Source of the DNA: Temnopleurus reevesii
Lineage: Eukaryota > Echinodermata > Echinoidea > Temnopleuroida > Temnopleuridae
Reading direction: 5' to 3'
Length of the DNA: 10,532 nucleotides
NCBI GenBank assembly: GCA_036244855.1
Contig: BQKZ01001788.1
Coordinates: forward strand, 56,819-67,350
Below the pieces are notes generated by a model. That model did no database searches. It saw only the letters and a list, made by a program, of their open reading frames with translations, and had not been told where the DNA came from. How positions within the stretch are numbered: the first letter of the stretch is position 1; each line of letters begins with the position of its first letter. The position numbers were made by a program, and so were the translations under genes. Shown piece by piece: positions 1 to 8,096 of this stretch.

Positions 1-690
1 GGGGGGGGGGAGAGGTGGTTATGAGTTTCACTCCCAATATCTTTTCAGAAATGTCAAGAAGTGAAGGGTTGTTATTTCCTTTTCGGCCCCAGGATCCGCC
101 CATATATATATGAAACATAGGGACTGTGTAACCACGTGGGTGAGGGGAGTAGCCTCCTTTTTTCACTTACAGTAATCCATTGACCACTGATTTCTGTATT
201 TACCATAGACTTTGTGCAGGGACCACCTAGTTCCAGTTGTCTACGGGTTAATTCGCGCAAGCCTATTGGAGTGTGTAATACTCAGCCCCACCCTTTTCTG
301 CGATCCCTGTGGTGGGGTATGACAAGTAGAGTCATTCACACAAATTAACAGTTGTATTCAATGTTTACTTATGTGGAGGTCAATTACAAATATCTTTAAT
401 ATTTACAGATGTAAACAATTAAAATCTTCTCTTTCTGACAGAACACTGAGCAATTTTTATGAGTAAAAATGTGTAAGAAAATTTATGAGGGTGTAAATCG
501 ATGTCCTGATACTAGTTTGAAAGCACAAACCCGAGACTTTCGGTATGTGAATGCGCAGAGCATGATACAGGGCATGCGCTGTGAGACTACATCACACACA
601 TACAGCATTGCTCTATCCTCAAGAGCACGAGACACACAATGAGACACACAGTGTATACAACAAAACCAAAGGGTCTGTTCTTGCAGACTA
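1..690. other. Unique-looking AT-rich DNA, no gene found
   Basis: The stretch opens with a run of ten G and then becomes ordinary AT-rich sequence. Seen in it: a (AT)n-like TATATATAT word near 105, and a possible 7-bp hairpin pairing CCCCACC (287-293) with GGTGGGG (311-317). Open frames on the minus strand here are below 102 codons and match no family I recognise. No tRNA, rRNA or transposon end was recognised. Confidence 0.5.
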
Positions 691-701
691 TCCTGATACT
701 G

Positions 702-783
702 CTTTCCATTGATGAAATATATCCATAAGTGCTGCACTCTATCCAGGTGACTGAGGTAAATGGGAACTGATATAAGGATATTG
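702..783 (+). mobile_element. Fragment of a tRNA-derived SINE body
   Basis: This piece aligns by eye with the middle of the SINE at 2801-3087 (read on its minus strand) and with the copy at 3613-3805. The shared landmarks are a TTCC...GAAAT...TCCA block, then GCTGCACTC, then CCAGGTGA, then GAGGTAAATGGG. The tRNA-like head and the 3' tail are missing. Divergence is clearly higher than between the other copies, so it is probably an old relic. Boundaries are approximate. Confidence 0.6.
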
Positions 784-789
784 ATCTAA

Positions 790-1270
790 ATTCTACTTCT
801 CTGTCCTTGCAGCAGAGTCTCTGAGTTTCATATTTCACCAATGTGTTTTGCATAAGGGAGAATAACTTTATTAAAAAGTGACATGAGTTCAAACTTTAAT
901 AACAACTTTACAAAACTATAAATTATATGTATTTGCAAAGTTCCTTTGGAAGCAAATATAGACTGTTCATATTTGCCTTACAAACAAAAATGAAATTATT
1001 AATGGTGATCTGCAATTGGGAACAAATTATTTTCCTCATAATCGTCTTCCAGTCTCCAAATAACTGCTTCTAGTCGCCAGCGAATGAGTTCCATGCCAAT
1101 ATACACTTGCAATAATTATTTAAAAAGGTAATAACAGTTCACAAATTATCACATAATTCTTATGACCAGGTTTTAATGTGCACACTCAAGATCTTTATGT
1201 ATTTTTTTTGGTTATGGTATTGTAGCATTTCGATGATGCCTAATTGCCACATTACTCGAAGTCGAATTTA
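790..1270. other. AT-rich DNA, no feature recognised
   Basis: No credible open frame, repeat end or RNA gene is visible. The sequence is unique-looking and AT-rich, with a T8 run near 1203. Confidence 0.5.
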
Positions 1271-1283
1271 TGAGCTATAGACA

Positions 1284-1536
1284 TAGTCCAGTTGAGGACT
1301 GCGTGTTCTGATAGCACCCACCTCGCTATATTCTCTTACACTGAACACACAGGGACTGCATATATAGCACTCAACCACAGAGTCCTTACATGACTCTCAG
1401 CGCGATCAGAGGGGTATACAGATAAGAGGGTCATGTAAGGACTCTGTGGTTGAGTGCTATGCAGTCCCTGTGTGTTCAGTGTAAGAGAATATGCAGAGGT
1501 GGATGCTATCAGAACACGCAGTCCTCAACTGGACTA
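1284..1536. repeat. Long near-perfect inverted repeat (foldback)
   Basis: The left arm is 1284-1394 and the right arm is 1430-1536, separated by a 35-nt spacer (1395-1429). Reading the right arm in reverse complement, I count four substitutions and one 4-nt gap over about 107 paired positions, so the arms are about 96% identical. Two of the differences are easy to find: C/T inside GATAGCAC/TCC, and an extra TATA in the left arm near 1361-1366. Weak pairing may continue outward to TGAGC (1271-1275) and GCTCA (1548-1552). A transcript from either strand would fold into a hairpin of more than 100 bp. It could be a foldback transposon, a recent inverted duplication, or a hairpin-RNA locus; no transposase or target duplication was found. 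Confidence 0.9.
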
Positions 1537-1539
1537 CTA

Positions 1540-2335
1540 TCGACAGTGCTCAGTTCGTGAACACAAGAATTTCCTCCATGCCCTGGGATGATGTTCTGTT
1601 ACCCAAACGGGCAAGTGCTCAAAAAAAGTTACGTAGCACCCTGTGTAAAACCCAATATTTTAGCAGAGCTATATTTTAGCAAATTCACAAAGTTTTAGAC
1701 CTTTTTACACATTGGCGAGTTGTTATTTTCACGTTGTGAAAGACCAGCCTCCTCTTGATGGGCGAGCTGAATGTGGGTTATCCGCCGTATTTTAAATTTA
1801 TTATTTTTTGTAATTGTATACAAGTCTATGGGGATTCTAATGAGTGAAAATCTTAACATATTCATGGTTGCAAAATTCTTGAAAATTAAACCCCAGTGAA
1901 CATTTCAGATTATACAGTAGTCCATATACTCACTAAATAGCCAACCATCCGTATAAGCAAAAACAATATTGCAAAAGGGTGCGTCTATTTTTGTCCGTTT
2001 TTCCCCTTTTGCATTGTGAAACCACACCCTTTTCATGGCCATGTGAGCATGGTATTGGTAAGGAAACAAATAGTGGAATGAGATTATAAGCTGATTCTAA
2101 ATATGATATTAAATTCTTGATTAAGCGGTCACATTATCATTCACATTTTTACCTATCCCACAGCCCATAGAGCTATGAAGGTATGGTTTGACAGTATTAG
2201 AGGTACATCGAAATGTCACAAAATGGCCCTCTCTATTCTTGAAACTCCCATAAATATTAATCACTAAATATGACATTTCGCCTGGAGGTAAAAGTCAAAG
2301 ACATTTTCACAAAGAAAATACATTTCTGGTACATG
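1540..2335. other. AT-rich DNA, no gene; one small hairpin
   Basis: No gene is supported. The only structure seen is an inverted pair, TTGCAAAAGGG (1969-1979) and CCCCTTTTGCA (2003-2013), giving a stem of about 10 bp with a loop of about 23 nt. The word GCAAAAGGG recurs near 2513. A short open frame at 1491-1679 starts inside the foldback arm and has no recognisable protein family. Confidence 0.45.
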
Positions 2336-2339
2336 TATT

Positions 2340-2491
2340 AGTATTTATTATGTATCATGTAGTTTTTGTATTGTATCCTTTTATATGTATTTTGTATTCT
2401 TAATTGTATACAGGGCCCCTTGGTAGATCAATTTTATCATTGAAAGGGCTACCCTGCCTAAATAAGCCCTGAATAAATAGTTTAAAATAAA
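2340..2491 (+). mobile_element. Probable 3' end of a truncated LINE (non-LTR retrotransposon)
   Basis: The stretch has the layout of an invertebrate LINE 3' UTR: a T-rich run with TTTTGTATT words, then GTATACAGGGCCCCTTGG (2406-2423), an A/T-rich middle, then AAGGGCTACCCTGCC, and a tail with AATAAA words at 2472 and 2486. GGGCCCCTT and AAGGGCTACCC can pair imperfectly, as hairpins near the 3' end of such elements often do. No reverse transcriptase fragment lies upstream, so the copy would be strongly 5'-truncated. The family resemblance (CR1/L2/Jockey-like tails) comes from general knowledge. The left boundary is a guess. Confidence 0.5.
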
Positions 2492-2706
2492 TTAGTTAGA
2501 AATGTACTGGTTGCAAAAGGGTTAAAATCACAATGATATTCCATACATCCTCCAAAGTATGTCTATATCCCTTCCAGAATGCCACTGCGAGTCTTCGTAA
2601 TGATCTTAATGGGAGCTCTCAATTATCGTCATATCTGTCATTAGGATTTGGAATGATCCTATTTTGAATCTGGAGCCATTTTCAGTCAGTGCTCATCTGG
2701 AAATTA

Positions 2707-2800
2707 CCCTCCCTCTGTCCCTCTCTTCTCTCTCTCCCTCCCCCTCTTTCTCTCCCTCTTTCTCTCCCTCCACTCTCTCTTCTCATTTTAATTTCTCTTT
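2707..2800 (+). repeat. CT-rich microsatellite, interrupted by a SINE
   Basis: This is an almost pure pyrimidine run of CCCTC, TCTCTC and TTTCTC words. The same kind of tract resumes at about 3088-3150 on the far side of the SINE, so the two look like one original CT tract split by the insertion. Confidence 0.85.
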
Positions 2801-3087
2801 AATAATGAACGGCTTTTATGTAGCGCTTATCAACTCTTTATGAAGAATTCTCTAAGCGCTCTACAATTGCAGCATTATTACCCTGGCTTTAGCCCGGCAG
2901 CCACTTTATTAGCGCACTTGGCGTTTCAAGGAATAGATATTCCTACCAGGTACCCATTCACCTCACCTGGGTTGAGTGCAGCAAAATGTGGATGAATTTC
3001 TTGCTGAAGGAAATTAAGGCCATGGGTTGGACTCAACCTACGACCCTCTGGTTGAAAGGCGAGAGTCATGACCACTACACCACTGTG
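2801..3087 (-). mobile_element. tRNA-derived SINE, apparently full length (287 bp)
   Basis: Read on the minus strand, the element starts at about 3087 with a tRNA-like head carrying both internal RNA polymerase III promoter boxes. A body follows with GCTGCACTC, CCAGGTGAGGTGAATGGGTACC, ATTCCTTGAA, AGCCAGGGTAATAATGC and AGCGCTACATAAA, and it ends in an ATTATT tail at about 2801. TCTCTTT occurs on both sides (2794-2800 and 3088-3094) and could be the target duplication, but the host is CT-rich so this may be chance. The body recurs at 702-783 and 3613-3805, and a related tail at 6908-6990, which supports a dispersed family. It encodes no protein and would depend on a partner LINE. Confidence 0.8.
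3029..3082 (-). promoter_or_regulatory. Internal Pol III promoter (A and B boxes) of the SINE
   Basis: On the minus strand, the A box TGGTGTAGTGG lies at 3082-3072 and fits the tRNA consensus TGGYNNAGTGG fully. The B box GGTTGAGTCC lies at 3038-3029 and departs from GGTTCRANTCC mainly at the fifth position. The boxes are 33 nt apart, a normal tRNA-like distance. Whether it is transcribed cannot be seen. Confidence 0.75.
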
Positions 3088-3189
3088 TCTCTTTCTCTCT
3101 TTGTCCTTTCTATTTCTCTTCCTCCTTATTCTGTATTTCTCTTTCTCTCTTGTACCTGGATTCTATTCCGTCTTATTTATCATCAATTG

Positions 3190-3455
3190 AATTTGAAATG
3201 AATGTCTGTAAGACTGAAATGAAGTTGCATTTCTTTTCAGTGTTATTCAAAACATCTGTCTATGAAATAAAGTCATCATACATATTTGGCGCCTCAAGTG
3301 TCTTTATTTTTGTTCTCTTGGAAGTCAAAAAAATGGAGCAATAAGTGAGTAAATCACATTATATAGATATGGCTCGTCAAATATTGGCTGTATGTGCTTG
3401 CCTTATTTCAGTGATTTTAGTCTTCTGATGAGAAAATTTCTTTGTTTTTCAAGTT
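3190..3455. other. AT-rich DNA, no feature recognised
   Basis: Short frames on the plus strand run through here but match nothing known. An AATAAA word at about 3268 has no supported gene upstream. Confidence 0.4.
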
Positions 3456-3476
3456 TGAAGCGTGACCTCGCACCCT

Positions 3477-3548
3477 ATCTAGGATTTGAACCAATGACCT
3501 CACATTTCAAATGTGGATGTCACTTTCACTCGGCACCAATCGGCTACC
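3477..3548 (-). mobile_element. tRNA-like sequence, likely head of a second SINE family
   Basis: On the minus strand, TAGCCGATTGG (3546-3536) matches an A box except at one position. GGTTCAAATCC (3492-3482) is a perfect B box. Between them CACA and TGTG flank a 7-nt TTTGAAA, resembling an anticodon stem-loop. I see no convincing acceptor-stem pairing, and the spacing does not fold into a clean cloverleaf, so a functional tRNA is unlikely. The sequence after the B box (CTAGATAGGGTGCGAGGTCACGC) does not match the body of the SINE at 2801-3087, suggesting another family. The 3' limit of any body is not visible. Confidence 0.6.
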
Positions 3549-3612
3549 CATGCCTGCTCAGGACATTGATGAGCTTATCCACGCTGAAATGATATTATAT
3601 TAGACAGAAAGT

Positions 3613-3805
3613 GCTAATTTCCTTCAGTAAGAAATTTTTCCACAATGTGCTACACTCCATCCAGGTGAGGTGAATGGATTCCGGTAGGGAGAAATTCCTT
3701 GAATACAGTGAGCGCCTAATGGTAGCCATGCTCTAGCCGGGTAATAATGCACAGAACGCAGCGCTATATAAATGTTGTGTATTATCATTATTATTAGTAT
3801 TATTA
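3613..3805 (+). mobile_element. Headless copy of the 287-bp SINE family
   Basis: The copy begins at TAATTTCCTTCAGTAAGAAAT, which matches the segment just downstream of the tRNA-like head in the element at 2801-3087. It continues through CCAGGTGAGGTGAATGG, ATTCCTTGAA, GAGCGCC, AGCCGGGTAATAATGC and AGCGCTATATAAA, and ends in a TATTATCATTATTATTAG tail near 3805. The tRNA head is absent, as expected of 5' truncation during target-primed insertion. The tail lies downstream in the same orientation, so this copy is opposite in strand to the element at 2801-3087. Confidence 0.8.
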
Positions 3806-4032
3806 CATGTGTAAGAAAAGAAATGCTTCGGAAATTACATCCTAAAATGTCTGTTGTTCCAGACAAAATGTATTTTCATCTTTCCTGGAAACTGGAGTGT
3901 CTTTTACTTTAGTGCCGCCTGAATGTGCTTTATTGAATGTTCCCCAGTGCAAATGTAATAAGTAAGAATGTCAAGGAAATGATATCTTGTGTTCTAGATC
4001 CAAATGCACTGTGGACTTGTTTCATGTTTTAA

Positions 4033-4294
4033 CCTTTAGCATTGCTATACTGTTATAGTAACGTTTTATTTTTTTCACACCCTGCTCTATATCTTTATCA
4101 TTTAGATTTAAAAGGGGGGTATGGCTAACTGTTTTCTTGACCAGATTTAATGGCCAGTGAATTGATAGCAGTGTAAGATATTGTTACTTTTCTTGAATGG
4201 GTGGGGCTGGTATTTTCTTAATTCATCAACTGCACTTGAAAGAATCCATCACAATGTTTGCAATAGGTTGCCTTTTGCAAATGAGTGTTATTTA
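4033..4294. repeat. Direct repeat R1 (left copy)
   Basis: R1 aligns with 4841-5117 in the same orientation. Shared landmarks in order: CTTTA-C-TTGCT-TACTGTT; a TTTAGATTTAAA/TTAAGATTTAAA block; ATGGCCAGT-AATTGATAGCA; GTAAGATATT; TTTCTTGAATGGG; TCA-CAACTGC-CTTG-AAGAA; and AAATGAGTGTTATTTA, identical at 4279-4294 and 5101-5116. Identity elsewhere is modest, so the duplication is old. No coding potential was recognised. Confidence 0.75.
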
Positions 4295-4300
4295 CTGTAT

Positions 4301-4817
4301 ATACTCCATTCATATTTGGCACAAACATCGCTACAGAAGTGAGACAGTCTCGCGACTGTAGCGGAGTTGGCTTCAGTATGAATGCTCCAGACCCGCTATA
4401 AACTATCCCAGGATAACACCGCTCCGCTATAACTATAATTGCGCCGAGACAGGAGCGGGACTGAAACGAGATGCCTTCAGTATGAAGACACTCCGCTATA
4501 TTACCGAGAATAGCCACGTGTGGTTTGTTTACTTACCAATGTTCGCCCCGCGATCGGGTACAAATTTTTAAACAAACCGCGATCACGATCACGGATTTCC
4601 GGTAATTGCGGGGTCGCTCCTGAGGTCAAGCCAACACGTGTTTTGTTACGGAGGTCATAAAAATCACCTGCCGCAGTATGAATGGGTGCATGATATTTAT
4701 CCCGCGACAGAAGCGGGATAACTTTTCCACTGTGAAGGCATTTATAGCGGGGTTTTAGCGGTGTTGCCTTCCCGCGATAGTACCAGGATAAATTTGAACT
4801 AAAATGAATGTGGTATT
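4301..4817. mobile_element. GC-richer foldback element, putative non-autonomous DNA transposon
   Basis: The segment between R1 and R2 differs from its surroundings: CpG-rich, full of CCGCTATA/TATAGCGG words, and bounded by imperfect inverted ends (ATACTCCATTCAT at 4301-4313 against ATGAATGTGGTAT at 4804-4816). Inside, CAGTATGAA occurs three times in one orientation (4374, 4478, 4674). Small perfect hairpins occur at 4329-4363 and 4697-4721. CACGTG lies at 4515 and at 4635, in partly inverted surroundings: CGCCCCGC follows the first and GCGGGGTCG precedes the second. It has no transposase and no clear target duplication, so class and exact ends are uncertain. An ancient tandem array or a regulatory element are alternatives. 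Confidence 0.5.
4697..4721. repeat. Perfect 9-bp hairpin inside the foldback element
   Basis: TTATCCCGC (4697-4705) pairs fully with GCGGGATAA (4713-4721) around a 7-nt loop, GACAGAA. A second hairpin in the same element pairs CGCTACAG (4329-4336) with CTGTAGCG (4356-4363); its loop contains the palindrome GAGACAGTCTC. Confidence 0.85.
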
Positions 4818-4840
4818 ATGGGAAAATTACGGAAATTATG

Positions 4841-5117
4841 CTTTAACGTTGCTGTACTGTTCATATCACAGCCAGAATTTCAGTCTACTACACTGCTCAA
4901 TATTTTTGTCTTAAATGGACATCATTCTGTCTTCCTGATTTAAGATTTAAATGGCCAGTTAATTGATAGCAACATACATGTAAGATATTTTTCGTTTCTT
5001 GAATGGGCATAGACTGATATATTTTTTAATGTCAGCAACTGCTCTTGGAAGAACGTAGTACAAGAATTGTAATTCATGTAGTTTGTAGGTCGGCTTCTAC
5101 AAATGAGTGTTATTTAT
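4841..5117. repeat. Direct repeat R2 (right copy)
   Basis: This is the partner of R1 (4033-4294), in the same orientation and offset by about 810-820 bp. Similarity stops at AAATGAGTGTTATTTA in both copies. After R1 the GC-richer element begins within a few bases; after R2 ordinary AT-rich sequence follows. Confidence 0.75.
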
Positions 5118-5119
5118 GA

Positions 5120-5580
5120 AAGTGTTTCTTTAACTTCCAGAGTCAAAACAAGGAATAATTTTGCCCAGCATGAAAGTGGTTACATGTGATATTTCCAGGC
5201 CATGTTGACCTTTTGAGCGAGACGGCAGAAAACGATTCAATAATAATGGAATCAAATATCACATCAGCTCTCGCCAGCCACTCACATATATTGAAAATCG
5301 ACAAGTCGTTCTACATTGCGAAATGAATTTTACATTAGTATGGGTATCAATTTTTGTAGGTTATTTATTCTGAATGTGTTTTTTTTGCAATCACCCTTAT
5401 CCGCAACATATTATCCATCCAAATGTTTCTCAAATTCAAGACTTTTTTATTTGTCTGCCGAGATTTTCTTACACTATCTTTTTTTGATAGAATTTCTGTT
5501 ACCCTTTAATTTGAATGCTTCATGTATGGATCCTAATTCAATATCAACCATCTTCTTGACTGACCTTGAATTTTATTCCT
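5120..5580. other. AT-rich DNA, no feature recognised
   Basis: A 94-codon plus-strand frame (5316-5600) is T-rich, so its hydrophobic translation is a composition effect and not evidence for a membrane protein. No repeat ends were seen. Confidence 0.4.
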
Positions 5581-5581
5581 A

Positions 5582-5790
5582 TTTTCCCACTCTCGGTTAA
5601 CCCTGCTTCCCTCGATATTGTACCACTAGTTGCCCCCCCCCCCCTTCCGTCCCTCTTCCGTCCCTCTTCCTCCCTCCTCTCACCTTCCCACCCTTCCTCT
5701 CAATCCCATAACCCTTCCATCAATATCCCCTCCTCCCACTGCCATTATTTCATTCCTCCTTGTTCTGCTCCTCCCCTTTCTCTCCTCAAA
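5582..5790 (+). repeat. Pyrimidine-rich block with a C12 run
   Basis: The plus strand is mostly C and T. It includes an uninterrupted C run at about 5633-5644 and a short tandem of TTCCGTCCCTC (two copies) just after it. Overlapping proline/serine-rich frames at 5566-5842 are by-products of this composition. Mirror-like pyrimidine tracts of this kind can in principle adopt triplex structures. Confidence 0.7.
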
Positions 5791-5799
5791 ATCCAGAGT

Positions 5800-6900
5800 T
5801 GCAAATTGTTCCAGAATATTTAAGATGAGTATTTTCATTTGAATTCAAGCCTTTCATCGTAATTGAATGATCAAGGGTATGGTCATTGCTGTAATGTTGA
5901 GCTCACTTTTATTCAGCTGTTGCCTGATTCATATTTTTAATTTGACCTCATGCGTATTCCTGGATTGTTGGCAACTCTGCATAACCCTTTTCCTTGAATC
6001 ATTTGTCCTTCTTGGAGCCCCTCCCTTTTCTGTCACTCATAGCCCCCACTCAAAACTGCCCCCCCTTTTCTTGTCATCATTGCCGCATCATTACTACCCC
6101 AATAATTGTTTGGACACCCTCGATTGACAGACGCTCCGAAAATGGCTTGACATAATTTTTGTTACTCAAATATAAAGAATTGCAGTAAAATCAGCCCCCA
6201 AAACCCATATTAGGTGCAAACTGAACAGTAATTTTAGATGCTTTGGGCCATTCACTCCATTTTAACTGAAAATGTTGCTATCTATAGTGGATGTGAACAT
6301 ATTCTGTGAGTTGGATTGTTAAAGGAGACACTTCTGCATGGTTGTAGTTGCTAGTTCTCTTTAGATGTATTATCTTATGATTTATGGGTTATGTAAGGAT
6401 GTTGATTATTCACAAATAAATTACAAATCTTTCCCCACATTTTCCAGCTCAAAATCTCTCTAAACACGTATTCACTGGCATTCACTGAACATCAGTATAT
6501 ATACAGCGCTCTCATCTTGCCAATTTTCCAATTTTTTGCTTTGCTTGACAAAGTTATGTAATACTTTTTTTGATCATTTATTACCAATTAAACCATACCG
6601 GTATTCACATTTTCAGCAAGGTTTCACAACTTGAAAGGAAGCATTAAATTTTTGGTATCAATAGCACCAGTCTACAAAGCTCGCCTTCTTCCCTTAAATA
6701 AACATATATAAAACTGGGGATTATCTGAACAAAAAGAATGCAATCTCCCTTTGGATTAAATGCTTTCACAAAAATACATGTAGCTTCCACCCATCATTGT
6801 ATTGATGGATAATCAGCCAATTAATCAATTTTGAGCTAAATACCCAATTGATACAGACGCCATTAAGTCAGATTGCATTGTCTAGCACGAAGGATACAGG
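5800..6900. other. About 1.1 kb of AT-rich DNA, no gene
   Basis: I see no RNA gene, transposon end or convincing open frame. An 86-codon frame at 5867-6127 begins with a hydrophobic stretch, but it then runs into a C/T-rich segment and matches nothing known. A small hairpin pairs CCATCA with TGATGG around 6791-6808. The sequence is otherwise unique-looking. Confidence 0.45.
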
Positions 6901-6907
6901 ATATTGT

Positions 6908-6930
6908 TAATAATAATAATAATAATAATA
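6908..6930 (+). repeat. (TAA)n microsatellite
   Basis: There are between seven and eight perfect TAA units. The run abuts a SINE-like tail, so it probably grew from the element's own ATT-type tail read on the other strand. Confidence 0.95.
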
Positions 6931-6990
6931 GATTCAATTTATGTAGCACATATGTATCCACTCTGCTGAGTGCTCAAGGAGACTCTAATA
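6908..6990 (-). mobile_element. Probable 3' end of a SINE, with (ATT)n tail
   Basis: On the minus strand this reads GAGCACTCAGCAGAGTGGATA, then GTGCTACATAAATTGAATC, then the ATTATT run. This resembles the AGCGCTACATAAA-plus-ATTATT end of the elements at 2801-3087 and 3613-3805, but upstream similarity is weak. It is either a diverged 5'-truncated copy or a related family. Confidence 0.5.
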
Positions 6991-7129
6991 AGATCATAAG
7001 CATTTTAACTATGTTAAGTCGGGATACAATGTCCGTGCTTGTTTAAGAAGAATGGAAAACTTTCCTTATTTTTGTACCTTTAGGATTTACAACCCAATTT
7101 GACCCATTTTCTGGCCGATATCCCACGTT

Positions 7130-7500
7130 CATCTATATTGATTACTTCTCTCCGTCCCGAGAGACGCGTAATCCGAAATGCTTATCGCAGACAATCAAAT
7201 ATTTGATTTGGAAATACCACAATTGATCAGACCACCGCCTATCGCTCGGCTAGTGTTTTGAGCAAACGCGAGTTTCCGGGCATGTCGGTTGCCGATGGTA
7301 ACCGATACTTCTTGTTCGGAGTGTCCTCCCGTTTTCTCTTCTTTTCTCTTGTTTAGGCGAGGAGATTTTGATGGATGTTTGATTATATTTTGTTGGTTTC
7401 TTTCGGCTAATTAAGAAGAATTGGAGATATATCAATTCATCATGGCGCATCGATCGAGACCCATGTGCGTTTGACATGTTTGGAGAACATTTGGGGGCAG
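7130..7500 (+). promoter_or_regulatory. CpG-dense patch, possible promoter or first-exon region
   Basis: CpG is much denser here than in the flanks (for example CCGTCCCGAG, GACGCGTAATCCG, ATCGCTCGG, CGCGAG, CATCGATCGAG). Within it, ATCATGGCG at 7439-7447 has A at -3 and G at +4, a good eukaryotic start context. The frame stops after ten codons unless a splice donor such as GTGCGT (7465-7470) is used. This is suggestive only: no downstream exon was recognised, and the patch may be another old GC-rich repeat. Confidence 0.25.
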
Positions 7501-7544
7501 AGAAGGGATTTGGTTTTGGCTGTATCTGTCTCTTGCTTTCTCCC

Positions 7545-8096
7545 TCACTCCTTTACTGCCCGACTGTCTTTATTTTTCTTTTTTTCTTCTCTCTTCTCTC
7601 TTCTTTCTTATGATCAAAGAAAACTATATAAAAATGAAATAAATTATTTGTGCTGCTGCCTTTCTATGCTCTTCTAGAATTTTTTTTTTCCAACAAAAGC
7701 ATTAAATTTGTATATTTCACTTATTTCAGTCACAATCAGTCTTGTAGTGTCAACTTTTTTTGCTTAGTTATTCTTTATAGCCAAATTTTTGATAATAATG
7801 CTGTAAGCCTTCATTCATGACTATCCATCTGATAATGGAAGCCCTAAATTACTCTCAACAATACATACAATTCATATGCCATGTGAATTTTCCAACAAGG
7901 TAGTGAGAGTTGCGATTTGAGATGTAAAGTTCTTGACCTAGGATACAAACTTTATCTTGTCTAATGACATGAAGTTTAAGACCGAGGAAGTAAATCATAT
8001 TCGCGTCCTGGATTACAAACTGTTCAAACTTTACATCCCAAGTCACAAATTTCAAAACCATATCGCAAAATCCATGGCACACATATCTTTATATAA
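7545..8096. repeat. Tandem duplication unit A (about 550 bp)
   Basis: Unit A matches 8228-9296 in order and orientation once two inserts are removed from the latter. Landmarks: CACTCCT-TACTG-CCGACTGTCTTTA; a long T/C tract; TATATAAAAATGAAATAAATT; TGCCTTTCTATG; TATATTTCACTTATTT; ATTTGAGATGT; GACCTAGGATACAAACTT; TTATCTTGTCTAATGACATG; GTTTAAGACCGAGGA; and TCGCAAAATCCATG. Several blocks are identical over 20 bases or more, so the duplication is younger than R1/R2. A minus-strand 75-codon frame lies inside (7855-8082), and B has a partly matching one. No family is recognised, and I do not call a gene. Confidence 0.9.

Noticed and set aside
72..262. A minus-strand open frame ending near a GTAAGT splice donor (165-170) with a possible AG acceptor at 263-264, which would give a 92-nt exon.
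   Set aside because: The pyrimidine tract before the acceptor is weak, the translation matches no family I know, and a single donor hexamer is expected by chance.
3477..3548. A functional tRNA gene on the minus strand.
   Set aside because: The A and B boxes are present but no acceptor stem closes, and one A-box position is off; a SINE head explains it better.
4033..5117. R1 and R2 as the two LTRs of a small LTR retrotransposon.
   Set aside because: There are no TG...CA ends, no primer-binding site or polypurine tract, and the inside is a hairpin-rich foldback. Divergence is also high.
5566..6127. Proline/serine-rich and hydrophobic frames that might suggest secreted or membrane proteins.
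   Set aside because: The C/T-rich composition explains the residues, and three frames overlap in different phases, typical of low-complexity DNA.
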